The notes: generated from the letters alone by a model not told the origin. A stretch of 64,000 nt of DNA from Sinimarinibacterium flocculans (GCF_003201205.1 NZ_QICN01000009.1:124001-188000), one strand, 5' to 3'. Positions 42,474 to 58,832 are shown, numbered from the stretch's first letter. Program-made: numbers and translations.

Positions 42474-43190
42474 TCAGCTCGGCAGATAGACGTCGTATCG
42501 CGCCTGGGTCCCGGTCAGCTGGAAGTCCGGCATCCGCCCGTCGAGGTGTGGCGCGTGCAGCGGGCGCTTGACCACGGTGCGCAAGCGGCACGCTGCACGC
42601 GCTGGCGCCAGCAGGGCGTCGGCGTCGCCATCGTCACCCGACAATTCACGCAGGAACTGCATCTCGCGCTGCGGCAGCGCATGCCGGCCGTGATCGGGGT
42701 ACATCGGATCGAGGTGCACGACATCCCAGTGCCCGCCGCCGAGCACCGCCGCCGCGTCGTTCTCGATCAGGTTCAGCCGCTGTGCGATCACTGCATAGGC
42801 AGGGTCGGCCAGTGAGCGTGCGTGCGCGTCGCGCAGCAGCGCGGCGAGCAGGGGCTGGCGCTCGACCAGATCGACGCGCGCGCCCAGGGCCGCCAGCGTC
42901 CATGCATCGCGGCCCAGGCCGCCGGTGGCGTCGAGCACGTGCAGGCCGGCGTGCTTGTGGAGGCCGACCGCACGGCCGAGCAGCTGGCGCTTGCCGCCGG
43001 CCACGCGGCGCTGCTGCTCGCGCGAGCGCCACTCCAGGTGCAGCGGCGCGTACTTCGGCCGGTGACGGGCGTGCAACTGCAGTCCGTGCTCGGCGCGCTC
43101 CAGCTCGAAAACGGAACCGCTGCCGTCCGGCGCAAACAGAAAACCCCGGGCGTCGTCTCCGCCCGGGGTTTCGGGGTACTGCTGGGGCAC
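42474..43190 (-). CDS. rsmJ: 16S rRNA (guanine-1516-N2)-methyltransferase RsmJ
   Basis: The conserved body shows YAPLHLEW, HVLDATGGLGRDAWTLA (SAM site), VHLDPMYPDH and VVKRPLHAP, the RsmJ pattern. The longest frame gives 238 residues from a GTG at 43190, a little shorter than E. coli RsmJ (250). The start is doubtful: the first 20 or so codons from that GTG coincide with an 11-bp terminator-like stem (43141-43171) belonging to the upstream SCP2 gene, and no ATG follows it in frame before the conserved part. Confidence 0.85.
   Translation of the reverse strand: MPQQYPETPGGDDARGFLFAPDGSGSVFELERAEHGLQLHARHRPKYAPLHLEWRSREQQRRVAGGKRQLLGRAVGLHKHAGLHVLDATGGLGRDAWTLAALGARVDLVERQPLLAALLRDAHARSLADPAYAVIAQRLNLIENDAAAVLGGGHWDVVHLDPMYPDHGRHALPQREMQFLRELSGDDGDADALLAPARAACRLRTVVKRPLHAPHLDGRMPDFQLTGTQARYDVYLPS
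43141..43171 (-). terminator. Rho-independent terminator-like hairpin after the SCP2 gene
   Basis: AAACCCCGGGC and GCCCGGGGTTT form a perfect 11-bp stem with a 9-base loop. On the minus strand it is followed by TCTGTTT, giving a T-rich tail. It lies 23 bp after the SCP2 stop and inside the 5' end of the longest rsmJ frame. Confidence 0.65.
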
Positions 43191-43193
43191 GTC

Positions 43194-43508
43194 TTACAGC
43201 TTGCTGGCGTCGAAGAAGCTCGCCATGCGCTGCGCCAGCATGAGGTCGCCGTCGATCTGCAGCTTGCCGGTCATGAACGCCGTCATGCCGTTGAGTTCGC
43301 CCTTCATCAGCGCGACCAGATCGTCGTCTTCCATCGTGATGGTCACGTCGGCGCTGTCGGACTGGCCGTCGGTCACCGTGCAGGCGCCGTCCTTGATCGT
43401 CGTGTACATCGGCGTCGAGCAGTTGAACTGGATCGTCGCGGTCGTGCCCGAGGCGGCGTCGGCATTGAACGCGGCGGGCAGTTTCTTGAGCAGATCGGCT
43501 GCGGACAT
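43194..43508 (-). CDS. SCP2 sterol-binding domain protein
   Basis: The 104-residue protein is a single SCP2 domain (MSAADLLKKLPAAFN, TIKDGACTVTDGQSDSADVTITMEDDDLVALMKG, GKLQIDGDLMLAQRM). Such proteins bind hydrophobic ligands such as sterols or fatty acyl compounds in the cytoplasm. It is preceded by a GGAGCTTCC-type ribosome-binding site and is probably a single-gene unit ended by the hairpin at 43141-43171. Confidence 0.92.
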   Translation of the reverse strand: MSAADLLKKLPAAFNADAASGTTATIQFNCSTPMYTTIKDGACTVTDGQSDSADVTITMEDDDLVALMKGELNGMTAFMTGKLQIDGDLMLAQRMASFFDASKL

Positions 43509-43598
43509 GGGGAAGCTCCAAAAAGTAGATGTGGAGCGGCATCCTAACCAGCGGCGTGCTCCAGCAGCAACCGTCCGAACGGGTGAGGGAAAGGATCG

Positions 43599-43874
43599 TT
43601 ACCGTGCGCTCGCCGGATCGCGCAGTTCCGCGACGAGGCGCGAGGCCAGCTCCGGTGCGAGCAGCACGACGTTGACGCTGCCGGCATGAATGCGTCGCGC
43701 CGAACGCAGGCCGTCGATGGCCTCGCGGTCATCGGCGTGATGCAGCACGCAGTAGTCGCGACCGGCCTGCAGTTGCGGCTCGAGCCGGCGGAAGCGGCGG
43801 AAGGCGGCGCCCTTCGCCGTGCCGGCGGCGCCATCGATCTCGCGCATCGTGCGCCACTGCGAGTAATCGCTCAT
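43599..43874 (-). CDS. Small conserved-looking protein of unknown function
   Basis: The 91-residue protein begins MSDYSQWRTMREIDGAAGTA, followed by a basic FRRFRRLEPQLQAG segment, CVLHHADDREAI and VVLLAPELASRLV. I do not recognise a family; there is no signal peptide or membrane segment. The ATG overlaps the stop of the upstream thioesterase gene by 4 bases (ATGA), making it the third gene of an operon with two hotdog thioesterases. That context, and good codon structure, supports a real gene. Confidence 0.7.
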   Translation of the reverse strand: MSDYSQWRTMREIDGAAGTAKGAAFRRFRRLEPQLQAGRDYCVLHHADDREAIDGLRSARRIHAGSVNVVLLAPELASRLVAELRDPASAR

Positions 43875-44329
43875 TCCGGATAGGACAGCAGAAAGTGCGC
43901 ACGGGCCACGGCGATCGGTCTTTCGGGAACGTCCTGCCAGCAGCGGATCTGCGTGTGCACGACGCGGACGCCGGCGCGCGTGACCTCGCACTCGGCGAAG
44001 CAGTCCTGCGGGCGGGCCGACAGCAGGTAGTCGATCGCGAAGTCGATGCTCTTGGGGATGCGGTCCTCGTCCAGCCGCAGCAGCAGGTGCAACAGGGCCG
44101 CGTTCTCCATGAAGGCCGCGGTGACGCCGCCGTGCAGGGCGGGCAGCGCCGGATTGCCGATCAGTTCGCGACGATACGGCAGCCGCATGCGCAACTGGCC
44201 GCCCTGCGCCTCGACGCGCAGCCCGAGGAAACGGGCATAGGGCACCAGGGCGACGAAGCCGTCGAAGTCGGCGTGCTCGCGCGCACGACGCCGCGCCTCG
44301 GCCAGCATCGATCCGATCGGCGTGCTCAT
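43871..44329 (-). CDS. PaaI-type hotdog thioesterase
   Basis: The 152-residue protein carries a hotdog fold with RRELIGNPALPALHGGVTAAFMENAA (the HGG motif region) and a second conserved SIDFAIDYLLSARPQDC strand pair. PaaI-type enzymes cleave acyl-CoA thioesters, often aromatic or medium-chain. It overlaps the upstream, related gene by 4 bases (ATGA), and the downstream small gene likewise. The two neighbours may form a heteromer or have split substrate ranges; that is inference. Confidence 0.87.
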   Translation of the reverse strand: MSTPIGSMLAEARRRAREHADFDGFVALVPYARFLGLRVEAQGGQLRMRLPYRRELIGNPALPALHGGVTAAFMENAALLHLLLRLDEDRIPKSIDFAIDYLLSARPQDCFAECEVTRAGVRVVHTQIRCWQDVPERPIAVARAHFLLSYPE

Positions 44330-44775
44330 GCGATCGCCGCCGCGCCGCGGCGTCCCGCGCGCATGAACGCCGATTGCGAGACCGCGATCGGCAGGGCGCG
44401 ATCCTGCTGCCACACGCTCGCGCGCACGAAGGCGATGCTCGGCGTCAGGTGGTAGCAGTCGGCGCGGCAGTGGATGTCGTGGTCACGCAGGCCGGCGCGC
44501 AGGTAGTCCATGCGCAGGTCCAGCGTCGCGATGCGTTCAAGATCGGCGATTCGCGCGAGGACGGCGGCGCCGCAGGCCGAATCGACCAGCACGGTGACGA
44601 TCCCCGGATGGATCAGGCCGCGTTCGGTATCGCCCAGCCACTCCTCGCGGAACGGCAGCCAGGCCTCGACGCCGTTGTCGTCGACGGCGGTCAGCTGCAT
44701 GCCGCAGGCTGCGACGTGCGGCGTGACGTCGGCAAACCGCTGTTGCAGGGCGGCGTGGAAGGTGGACTTGTCCAT
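44326..44775 (-). CDS. PaaI-type hotdog thioesterase (second copy)
   Basis: The 149-residue protein has a hotdog domain with GLIHPGIVTVLVDSACGAA (HPG in place of HGG) and TLDLRMDYLRAG, followed by SIAFVRASVWQQ. It is the first gene of a three-gene minus-strand unit. The ATG at 44775 (MDKSTF) begins the conserved part; further upstream sequence is non-conserved. It is divergent from the Nudix gene, with 112 bp between them. Confidence 0.87.
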   Translation of the reverse strand: MDKSTFHAALQQRFADVTPHVAACGMQLTAVDDNGVEAWLPFREEWLGDTERGLIHPGIVTVLVDSACGAAVLARIADLERIATLDLRMDYLRAGLRDHDIHCRADCYHLTPSIAFVRASVWQQDRALPIAVSQSAFMRAGRRGAAAIA

Positions 44776-44887
44776 CGGGATCGGCAGGCGGTGTCGGGGG
44801 GCGATTGTAGGGCGTGTCCGCGCGCCGGCGCGGCGGGCGGGGCGGCCTTGCCGCGGGGCGGTCGCCCTCATCCGCTAAACTGCCGCG

Positions 44888-47284
<2,397 letters not shown>

Positions 47285-47296
47285 CCGCCGGCGGAT

Positions 47297-47557
47297 CTAC
47301 AGACCGGCGGGTTTCGGCACGACGCCGTAGCCGGGTTTGGCCTCGGCTTCGGCCGCGATGATGTAGGCGCCGTCGATCAGTTGCTGCAGCCGTTCGTAGA
47401 TGCCGGCGCCGCCGTTGCGTTCGGCCAGATCCTGGGCCGAGTGGCGGCCGTCGACCTGCACGAGCAGCGCGCGCAGTCTCGGCGACAGGCCATCCCGGCG
47501 CGTGCTCAGTTCCTCGCGGCCTTTCGCGCTTTTCGCGTATACCGTCTGCGAATTCAT
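47297..47557 (-). CDS. Small hypothetical protein
   Basis: The 86-residue protein begins MNSQTVYAKSAKGREELSTR, continues SPRLRALLVQVDGRHSAQDLAE and ends with a Gly/Pro-rich tail (KPGYGVVPKPAGL). A GGAGGAGGG ribosome-binding site is placed well before the ATG. The sequence pattern (a helix followed by a winged-helix-like LIDGAYI segment) reminds of small DNA-binding or PilZ-neighbour proteins, but I do not recognise a family. It converges on the GNAT gene. Confidence 0.7.
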   Translation of the reverse strand: MNSQTVYAKSAKGREELSTRRDGLSPRLRALLVQVDGRHSAQDLAERNGGAGIYERLQQLIDGAYIIAAEAEAKPGYGVVPKPAGL

Positions 47558-47681
47558 GCGACCCTCCTCCAGGTCCGATTCGCTGCTGCGCGGTTTGACC
47601 GCTGCAGGCTGGGGCCGAGTGTATGGCGATGGCGGGCGGGGGTAAACTCGGCCGCATTCCCTCGCAGGCGGAGCCCCGATC

Positions 47682-48977
47682 ATGAGTGCAGGCGTTCGCG
47701 GAGCAACGATGCTGCTGGTGGCCGCTTGCGGCGTCGCGCATGCGGCGCCGGACTGGCCGGCAGCCGCCGCCGGCATCGAGGCGCGTGTGATCGAGCACCG
47801 CCGCTACCTGCATGAACATCCGGAGCTGTCGAACCGCGAGTTCGAGACCGCCAAGTACCTGGAGCGTCAGCTGCGGGCTCTCGGGCTCGAGGTCCGGACC
47901 GGCATCGCCCATACCGGCGTCGTCGCGGTCCTCGAGGGCGGCAAGCCTGGGAAGACGGTCGCGCTGCGCGCCGACATGGACGGGCTGCCGGTGACCGAGG
48001 AGACGGACGTGCCGTTCCGCTCGAAGGTCCGGACCCGGTACGACGGTCGCGATGTCGGCGTGATGCATGCCTGCGGCCACGACGGCCACATGGCGATCCT
48101 GCTCGGCGTCGCCGAGCTGCTGGCCGCGAAGCGCACCGAGCTGCCGGGCAGCGTGAAGTTCATCTTCCAGCCGGCGGAGGAAAGCCCGCCGGTCGGCGAG
48201 GAGGGCGGCGCCGAGCTGATGGTCGAGCAGGGCGTGCTCGGCGACGCGCCCAGGCCCGACGCCATCTTCGGCCTGCACCTGCTGTCCACCTTCGAGACCG
48301 GACACGTCGGCTGGCGCAGCGGCGGCATCATGGCCAGCGCCGACGACCTGCGCATCGTCGTGCATGGCAAGCAGACGCACGGCGCCGCACCGTGGCTGGG
48401 CATCGATCCCGTGGTCGTCGCCTCGCAGATCGTGCTCGGCCTGCAGACCATCGCCAGCCGGCAGATGCAGTCGACCGAGGCGCCGGTCATCGTGACCATC
48501 GGCAAGATCGACGGCGGCGTGCGCGACAACATCATCCCCGACCGCGTCGAGATGAAGGGCACGCTGCGCGCGCTCAACGAGGCCATGCGGGCCGACCTGC
48601 ACGCGAGGGTGCGACGGACGGCGCAGAAGATCGCCGAATCGGCCGGCGCGAGCGCCGAGGTCTTCATCTCCGAGCGCCACGCCTACCCGGTGACGTACAA
48701 CGATCCTGCGCTGATGCGGGCGATGCTGCCATCGCTGCAGGCCGAGTTCGGCGACGCGCTGTTCGAGGCACAACCGATTCTCGGTGCCGAGGACTTCTCC
48801 TTCTTCCAGCGCGAGATTCCGGGCCTGTACCTGTTCGTCGGCATCCGCCCGCCGAACGTGCCCGCCGAGGGCTTCCCGGCGAACCACTCGCCGAAGTTCT
48901 TCATGGACGAGGCGGCGCTGGGTGCCGGCGTGCGGGTGCTCTCGCGTCTGGCCTGGGATTATCTCGAGGCGCCGTGA
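47682..48977 (+). CDS. Exported M20 family amidohydrolase (aminoacylase/hippurate hydrolase type)
   Basis: The 431-residue protein has a signal peptide (through AHAAP), RRYLHEHPELSNREFET, LRADMDGLPVTE, the metal motifs MHACGHDGHMA and FQPAEE, and GAEDFSFF near the C-terminus. This is the M20D N-acyl-amino-acid amidohydrolase family; the signal peptide implies a periplasmic enzyme. A TAAACT at 47643-47648 lies ahead of the gene and may be a -10 element, without a clear -35. The stop overlaps the GTG of the radical SAM gene. Confidence 0.92.
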   Translation: MSAGVRGATMLLVAACGVAHAAPDWPAAAAGIEARVIEHRRYLHEHPELSNREFETAKYLERQLRALGLEVRTGIAHTGVVAVLEGGKPGKTVALRADMDGLPVTEETDVPFRSKVRTRYDGRDVGVMHACGHDGHMAILLGVAELLAAKRTELPGSVKFIFQPAEESPPVGEEGGAELMVEQGVLGDAPRPDAIFGLHLLSTFETGHVGWRSGGIMASADDLRIVVHGKQTHGAAPWLGIDPVVVASQIVLGLQTIASRQMQSTEAPVIVTIGKIDGGVRDNIIPDRVEMKGTLRALNEAMRADLHARVRRTAQKIAESAGASAEVFISERHAYPVTYNDPALMRAMLPSLQAEFGDALFEAQPILGAEDFSFFQREIPGLYLFVGIRPPNVPAEGFPANHSPKFFMDEAALGAGVRVLSRLAWDYLEAP

Positions 48978-50173
48978 CCGCGCAGTCCGACCCGGCAGGC
49001 GGCGGGTCCGGGCGCCGTCGTCCGATCAAGGGGCGCGGCAGCACGATCAATCCCGAGGGGCGCTTCGAGACATTCGCGCGCGAGCGCTTCGACGATGGCT
49101 GGGCGGGACAGGCGGATGCTCCCGGGAGCGGCGCTGCCGCCCTGGGCCGCGCCGACGTTGACGGGTCGGTGGGGCTCACCGACGAGGACGTCGGTCATGC
49201 CATGGACGGCGAACCGAACCCGGAGACCCGGTTGTTCATCGACCACGCGCGCAGCATCATCACGCGAAACGACTCGCCGGACATCCCGTTCACGCAGTCG
49301 ATCAATCCCTACCGGGGCTGCGAGCATGGTTGCGTCTACTGCTATGCGCGGCCGGCGCATGCCTATCTCGACCTGTCGCCGGGTCTCGATTTCGAGACCA
49401 AGCTGTTCTACAAGCCCGACGCCGCGGCGCTGCTCGAACGCGAGCTGCGCAAGCCCGGCTACGTGCCCGAGTGGATCTCGCTCGGAGCCAATACCGATCC
49501 CTGGCAACCGGTCGAGCGCAAGCTCGGCGTGACCCGCAGCATTCTCGAGGTGCTGGCGCGCTTCCGGCATCCGGTCGGCATCGTCACCAAGGGCGCGGCG
49601 CTGATCGAGCGCGATCTCGACCTGCTGACCGATCTCGCGCGCGACCGGCTCGTCTTCGTCGCGATCTCGGTGACCACGCTGGACCCCGCGCTCAAGCGCC
49701 GGCTCGAGCCGCGCGCCTCGGCGCCCGCCACCCGGCTGCGCGTGATCCGCCGGCTCGCCGATGCCGGCATCCCGACGATGGCGCTGTTCTCGCCGGTGAT
49801 CCCCTTCGTCAACGACGCGGAACTCGAGCGCGTGCTCGAAGCCGTGCGCGACGCCGGCGCGCAGCGCGCGAACTACGTGATGCTGCGGCTGCCGCACGAG
49901 GTCAAGGACCTGTTCCGCGACTGGCTGCAGACCCACATGCCGCTGAAGGCCGCCCACGTCATGAGCCTGGTGCAGCAGCTGCGCGGGGGGCGGGACTACG
50001 ATGCGGACTACGGTCAGCGCATGCGCGGGCAGGGGGTCTACGCCGAGCTGATCGCCCAGCGTTTTCGCAAGGCCTGCCAGCGGCTTGGCCTGAATCGCGA
50101 AGGCCGTTTCCAGCTTTCCACGGCGCATTTCCGGGTGCCGCCGGCCGCCGGCGATCAGCTGTCGCTGCTGTGA
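48974..50173 (+). CDS. PA0069 family radical SAM protein
   Basis: The 399-residue protein starts at a GTG that overlaps the previous TGA. After a Gly/Arg-rich N-terminus (KGRGSTINPEGRFE) it has the NPYRGCEHGCVYCYA motif, whose CxxxCxxC cysteines bind a 4Fe-4S cluster, and a spore-photoproduct-lyase-like core (GANTDPWQPVE, VTKGAALIERDLDLL). This group is widespread in proteobacteria but has no established reaction. Confidence 0.9.
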   Translation: MTAQSDPAGGGSGRRRPIKGRGSTINPEGRFETFARERFDDGWAGQADAPGSGAAALGRADVDGSVGLTDEDVGHAMDGEPNPETRLFIDHARSIITRNDSPDIPFTQSINPYRGCEHGCVYCYARPAHAYLDLSPGLDFETKLFYKPDAAALLERELRKPGYVPEWISLGANTDPWQPVERKLGVTRSILEVLARFRHPVGIVTKGAALIERDLDLLTDLARDRLVFVAISVTTLDPALKRRLEPRASAPATRLRVIRRLADAGIPTMALFSPVIPFVNDAELERVLEAVRDAGAQRANYVMLRLPHEVKDLFRDWLQTHMPLKAAHVMSLVQQLRGGRDYDADYGQRMRGQGVYAELIAQRFRKACQRLGLNREGRFQLSTAHFRVPPAAGDQLSLL

Positions 50174-50192
50174 GTTTGCTGCCAGATTTTCG

Positions 50193-50221
50193 TGGACGAT
50201 TCCGGGGCGCATCCATATAAT
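50193..50221 (+). promoter_or_regulatory. Sigma-70 promoter of carAB
   Basis: TGGACG (50193-50198), a 17-bp spacer and a perfect TATAAT (50216-50221) form a strong promoter 71 bp before the carA ATG. Confidence 0.75.
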
Positions 50222-50238
50222 GCGCGGCTAATCCTTGG

Positions 50239-50258
50239 ACGGGGGCGAAAGCCCCCGT
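50239..50258 (+). promoter_or_regulatory. Leader hairpin of carA (possible attenuator)
   Basis: ACGGGGGC, a GAAA tetraloop and GCCCCCGT form a perfect 8-bp stem followed by TT, starting about 10 bases after the expected transcription start. It may block or pause transcription, or set mRNA stability; the T-run is short. Confidence 0.5.
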
Positions 50259-50291
50259 TTCAGTGTCCGAAGAGTGGATTAGACCGACCCC

Positions 50292-51422
50292 ATGCCAGAT
50301 CTCAAACCGGCCCTGCTCGCGCTCGCGGACGGCTCTATTTTCGCGGGCGTCTCCATCGGCAGCGACGGTCAGACGGTCGGGGAAGTCGTCTTCAACACGG
50401 CGATGAGCGGCTACCAGGAGATCCTCACGGATCCTTCGTACCGCCAGCAGATCGTCACGCTGACCTACCCGCACATCGGCAACGTCGGAACCAATCCCGA
50501 GGACGCCGAATCGGACCGCGTGCACATCGCGGGCCTGGTGCTGCGCGAGGTGCCGCGTGCCTCGAGCAACTTCCGCTCGACCCAGGACTTCCGCGCCTAT
50601 CTCAAGGCCAACAAGGTCGTGGCCATTGCCGGCATCGACACCCGGCGGCTGACGCGCCTGCTGCGTGACACCGGCGCCCAGAACGGCTGCATCCTTGCCG
50701 GCGGCCGCATCAGCGAGAAGAAGGCGCTGGAGGCGGCGCGCGTCTTTCCGGGACTCAAGGGCGCGGATCTCGCGCAGGTCGTCAGCGTCGACAAGCCATA
50801 CCGCTGGACGCGCGGCTCCTGGCAGCTCGAGCACAACGCCGAGCCGGAGCGGGACGGCGGCAAGCATCACGTGGTGGTGTACGACTTCGGCATCAAGCGC
50901 AACATCCTGCGCATGCTGGTCGACCGCGATTGTCGCGTCACCGTGGTGCCGGCGAAGACGACGGCGGGCGAGGTGCTCAAGCTCAAGCCGGACGGCGTGC
51001 TGCTGGGCAACGGGCCCGGCGATCCGGAACCCTGCGTCTACGCGATCAAGGCCGCCCGGGAGCTGATGAAGAAGCGCGTGCCGCTGTTCGGCATCTGCCT
51101 GGGGCACCAGATCCTCGGCCTCGCCGCCGGTGCGCGCACGCTGAAGATGAGCTTCGGCCATCACGGTGCGAACCACCCGGTCCAGGACCTGGAAACCGGG
51201 CGCGTGATGATCACCAGCCAGAACCACGGCTTCGCCATCGATGAGGCGACGCTGCCGCCGAATGCCGTCGTCACGCATCGCTCGCTGTTCGACGGTTCCA
51301 ATCAGGGCATCCGCATCACCGACGCGCCGGCCTTCAGCTTCCAGGGACACCCGGAAGCCAGCCCCGGACCGCACGACGTCGGCGAGCTGTTCGACCGTTT
51401 TGTCCAGATGATGCGCGCCTGA
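50292..51422 (+). CDS. carA: Carbamoyl-phosphate synthase small subunit
   Basis: The 376-residue protein has the N-terminal small-subunit domain ([33 protein letters not shown]) and a C-terminal class I glutamine amidotransferase domain with nucleophile C269 in [10 protein letters not shown] and SQNHGFA. It supplies ammonia from glutamine to CarB for arginine and pyrimidine synthesis. Length is standard. It is 10 bp ahead of carB. Confidence 0.97.
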   Translation: MPDLKPALLALADGSIFAGVSIGSDGQTVGEVVFNTAMSGYQEILTDPSYRQQIVTLTYPHIGNVGTNPEDAESDRVHIAGLVLREVPRASSNFRSTQDFRAYLKANKVVAIAGIDTRRLTRLLRDTGAQNGCILAGGRISEKKALEAARVFPGLKGADLAQVVSVDKPYRWTRGSWQLEHNAEPERDGGKHHVVVYDFGIKRNILRMLVDRDCRVTVVPAKTTAGEVLKLKPDGVLLGNGPGDPEPCVYAIKAARELMKKRVPLFGICLGHQILGLAAGARTLKMSFGHHGANHPVQDLETGRVMITSQNHGFAIDEATLPPNAVVTHRSLFDGSNQGIRITDAPAFSFQGHPEASPGPHDVGELFDRFVQMMRA

Positions 51423-51432
51423 GCCGACCGCA

Positions 51433-54663
<3,231 letters not shown>

Positions 54664-54694
54664 GTACCATAGGCGGCCACCGTTGATGCTCCAC

Positions 54695-54727
54695 GCCTGC
54701 CGCTGTTCAGCGGCGGGCATTGTTTTT
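54695..54727 (+). terminator. Rho-independent terminator after carB
   Basis: GCCTGCCGCT and AGCGGCGGGC (one G-T pair) form a 10-bp stem with a GTTC loop, followed after ATTG by five T (54723-54727). It lies 32 bp after the carB stop, just before greA, and could let part of the transcripts through. Confidence 0.75.
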
Positions 54728-54741
54728 GCTCGATAAATCCC

Positions 54742-55218
54742 ATGAACAAGGTCCCGATGACGGCGCGTGGCGCCGAACAGCTGCGCGAGGAACTGCGCTA
54801 TCGCAAGAGCGAGCTGCGGCCGAAGATCATCAACGACATCGAGGAAGCCCGGAAGCAGGGCGACTTGCGCGAGAACGCCGAATATCACGCGGCGCGCGAG
54901 CAGCACGGCTTCAACGAGGGGCGTATCCAGGAAATCGAGTCCAAGCTCAGTTCGGCGCAAGTCATTGACGTGACGACGATGCCGGCCAACGGCAAGGTCA
55001 TTTTCGGGGTCACCGTCGAGCTCGCGGACGTCGATTCGGGCGACGAGCTGCGTTACCAGATCGTCGGCGAGGACGAGGCCGATGCGAAGAGCGGACTGAT
55101 CTCCCTGAACTCGCCGATCGCCCGTGCACTGATCGGCAAGGCCGAGGGCGACATCGTCCAGGTCGTCGCGCCGGCCGGCGCCCGCGAACTTGAAATCGTC
55201 AAAGTGCACTACATATGA
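54742..55218 (+). CDS. greA: Transcription elongation factor GreA
   Basis: The 158-residue protein has the N-terminal coiled coil with [19 protein letters not shown], the [26 protein letters not shown] region that carries the acidic tip, and the C-terminal GreA FKBP-like domain ([17 protein letters not shown]). It rescues backtracked RNA polymerase. Length matches E. coli GreA (158). It follows carB as in many gammaproteobacteria. Confidence 0.97.
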   Translation: MNKVPMTARGAEQLREELRYRKSELRPKIINDIEEARKQGDLRENAEYHAAREQHGFNEGRIQEIESKLSSAQVIDVTTMPANGKVIFGVTVELADVDSGDELRYQIVGEDEADAKSGLISLNSPIARALIGKAEGDIVQVVAPAGARELEIVKVHYI

Positions 55219-55298
55219 GGACCATCGGGCAGACATGAGGCCCGGTGCAGCGATCGCAAACCGGTGCCGTCACGTCCCCTGAGGGGTGCCCGTCCGCC

Positions 55299-55928
55299 AT
55301 GACACAGAAACGCCGTCCCAGCTCGGCACGATGGATTGCCGAGCACGAAACCGACCCATACGTGCAGGAGGCCCGCCGCCTGGGTTTGCGCTCGCGTGCG
55401 GCGTTCAAGCTCAAGGAAATCCAGGAGCGCGACCGCATCTTCAAGCCCGGTCAGATCGTCGTCGATCTCGGCGCGGCGCCCGGCGGCTGGAGCCAGGTCG
55501 CGCGGCCGCTGCTCGGCAGCCGCGGTCAGCTGTTCGCGCTCGACCTGCTGCCGATCGAGCCGATCACCGGCGTCGACATCATCCGCGGTGACTTCCGCGA
55601 GGACGCCGTGCTGCACCGGCTCGAGATCCGCGTCGGCGACCAGATGGTCGACGTCGTGCTCAGCGACATGGCGCCGAACATCACCGGCATAGACAGTGCC
55701 GACCAGGCGTCCAGCATGCATCTGTGCGAGCTGGCGCTGGAGTTCGCCAAGGCGCACCTCAAGCCGCGTGGCACGATGCTGGTCAAGGCCTTCCAGGGCG
55801 AAGGTTTCGACGCCTACCTCAAGGCGCTGCGCGAGGCGTTCGAGAGCGTCGTCACGCGCAAGCCGCGCGCCTCTCGTCCGCGCAGCAGCGAGGTTTATCT
55901 GCTGGCGCGCAACTTTCGTGCGGTGTAG
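55299..55928 (+). CDS. rlmE: 23S rRNA (uridine-2552-2'-O)-methyltransferase RlmE (FtsJ/RrmJ)
   Basis: The 209-residue protein has SSARWIAEHETDPYVQEARRLG, LRSRAAFKLKEI (catalytic Lys region), DLGAAPGGWSQVA (SAM site), LSDMAPNITG (catalytic Asp) and LVKAFQGEGF. It methylates U2552 late in 50S assembly. The ATG at 55299 fits E. coli RlmE (209 residues); an earlier one adds 18 residues. It stands directly before ftsH, the usual neighbour. Confidence 0.96.
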   Translation: MTQKRRPSSARWIAEHETDPYVQEARRLGLRSRAAFKLKEIQERDRIFKPGQIVVDLGAAPGGWSQVARPLLGSRGQLFALDLLPIEPITGVDIIRGDFREDAVLHRLEIRVGDQMVDVVLSDMAPNITGIDSADQASSMHLCELALEFAKAHLKPRGTMLVKAFQGEGFDAYLKALREAFESVVTRKPRASRPRSSEVYLLARNFRAV

Positions 55929-55985
55929 TGTTCTGATGACACGGTACCGCCGGGCCGGCAAGCCGGCACTTTGCGAGGAAATGCG

Positions 55986-57908
<1,923 letters not shown>

Positions 57909-57952
57909 CCGACGACGCGACCGCGCCGTCGTAGTCGCCGACGTTACACTGC

Positions 57953-57980
57953 GAGGCCGGCCGTCCGCCGGCCTCTTTTT
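57953..57980 (+). terminator. Rho-independent terminator after ftsH
   Basis: GAGGCCGGC and GCCGGCCTC form a perfect 9-bp stem with CGTCC loop, followed by TTTTT. It lies 44 bp after ftsH and 12 bp before folP. Confidence 0.9.
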
Positions 57981-57992
57981 CGTTCGCCTTCC

Positions 57993-58832
57993 ATGCAGCT
58001 GGTCCTGCCGAACCGTGTTTTCGACCTGAGCGAGCCTTGCGTGATGGGCGTGCTCAATGTCACGCCGGATTCGTTCTCGGACGGTGGCCGCTACGCGACG
58101 CGCGACGCCGCGGTCACGCGGGCCCTGGTGATGGCGGGTGAGGGGGCGGCGATCATCGACATTGGCGGCGAATCGACGCGTCCCGGCGCCGCCCCGGCCT
58201 CGGAGGACGAGGAGCTGAGCCGCGTGATTCCGGTCGTCGAGGCTTTGCGCGCGCGCAGCGACGTCGTGATTTCCGTCGACACGACCAAGCCGGCGGTGAT
58301 GCGCGCAGCCTGCGCGGCTGGCGCGGAGCTGGTCAACGACGTGACGGCGCTGGACGCGCCCGGCGCGATCGAAGCGGTGGCGCAGAGCGGTGCCGCCGTG
58401 TGCCTGATGCACATGCAGGGACGGCCGCAGACCATGCAGCGGGCCCCACAGTACGAGAACGTGGTGGCCGAGGTGCGGGCCTTCCTGGAGCGCCGCGTCG
58501 AGGCCTGTACCGCTGCCGGCATCGCGGCAGCGCGGATCGCGGTCGACCCCGGCATCGGCTTCGGCAAGACGTTGGCGCACAACCTCGAATTGCTGGGCCG
58601 GCTCGAACAGCTGCGTGTGGGAGACTGTCCGCTGCTGGTCGGCGTGTCGCGCAAGTCGATGTTCGGCCAACTGCTCGGGCGGACGGTGGATCGGCGTCTG
58701 CCCGGAAGCCTGGCGGCCGCCGCACTTGCGGTCTGGCAGGGGGCGGCTATAGTGCGCGCCCACGATGTGGCCGAGACCGTCGATGCGGTGCGCACGGCCC
58801 ACCAGATCCGCAGAGGGGGGGCGGTGCCTTGA
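57993..58832 (+). CDS. folP: Dihydropteroate synthase
   Basis: The 279-residue protein has MGVLNVTPDSFSDGG, IDIGGESTRPGA, SVDTTKPAVM, LMHMQGRPQTMQ, DPGIGFGKTLAHN and GVSRKSM, the full set of DHPS motifs. It joins p-aminobenzoate to the pterin in folate synthesis and is the sulfonamide target. Its TGA overlaps the TTG start of glmM. Confidence 0.97.
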   Translation: MQLVLPNRVFDLSEPCVMGVLNVTPDSFSDGGRYATRDAAVTRALVMAGEGAAIIDIGGESTRPGAAPASEDEELSRVIPVVEALRARSDVVISVDTTKPAVMRAACAAGAELVNDVTALDAPGAIEAVAQSGAAVCLMHMQGRPQTMQRAPQYENVVAEVRAFLERRVEACTAAGIAAARIAVDPGIGFGKTLAHNLELLGRLEQLRVGDCPLLVGVSRKSMFGQLLGRTVDRRLPGSLAAAALAVWQGAAIVRAHDVAETVDAVRTAHQIRRGGAVP

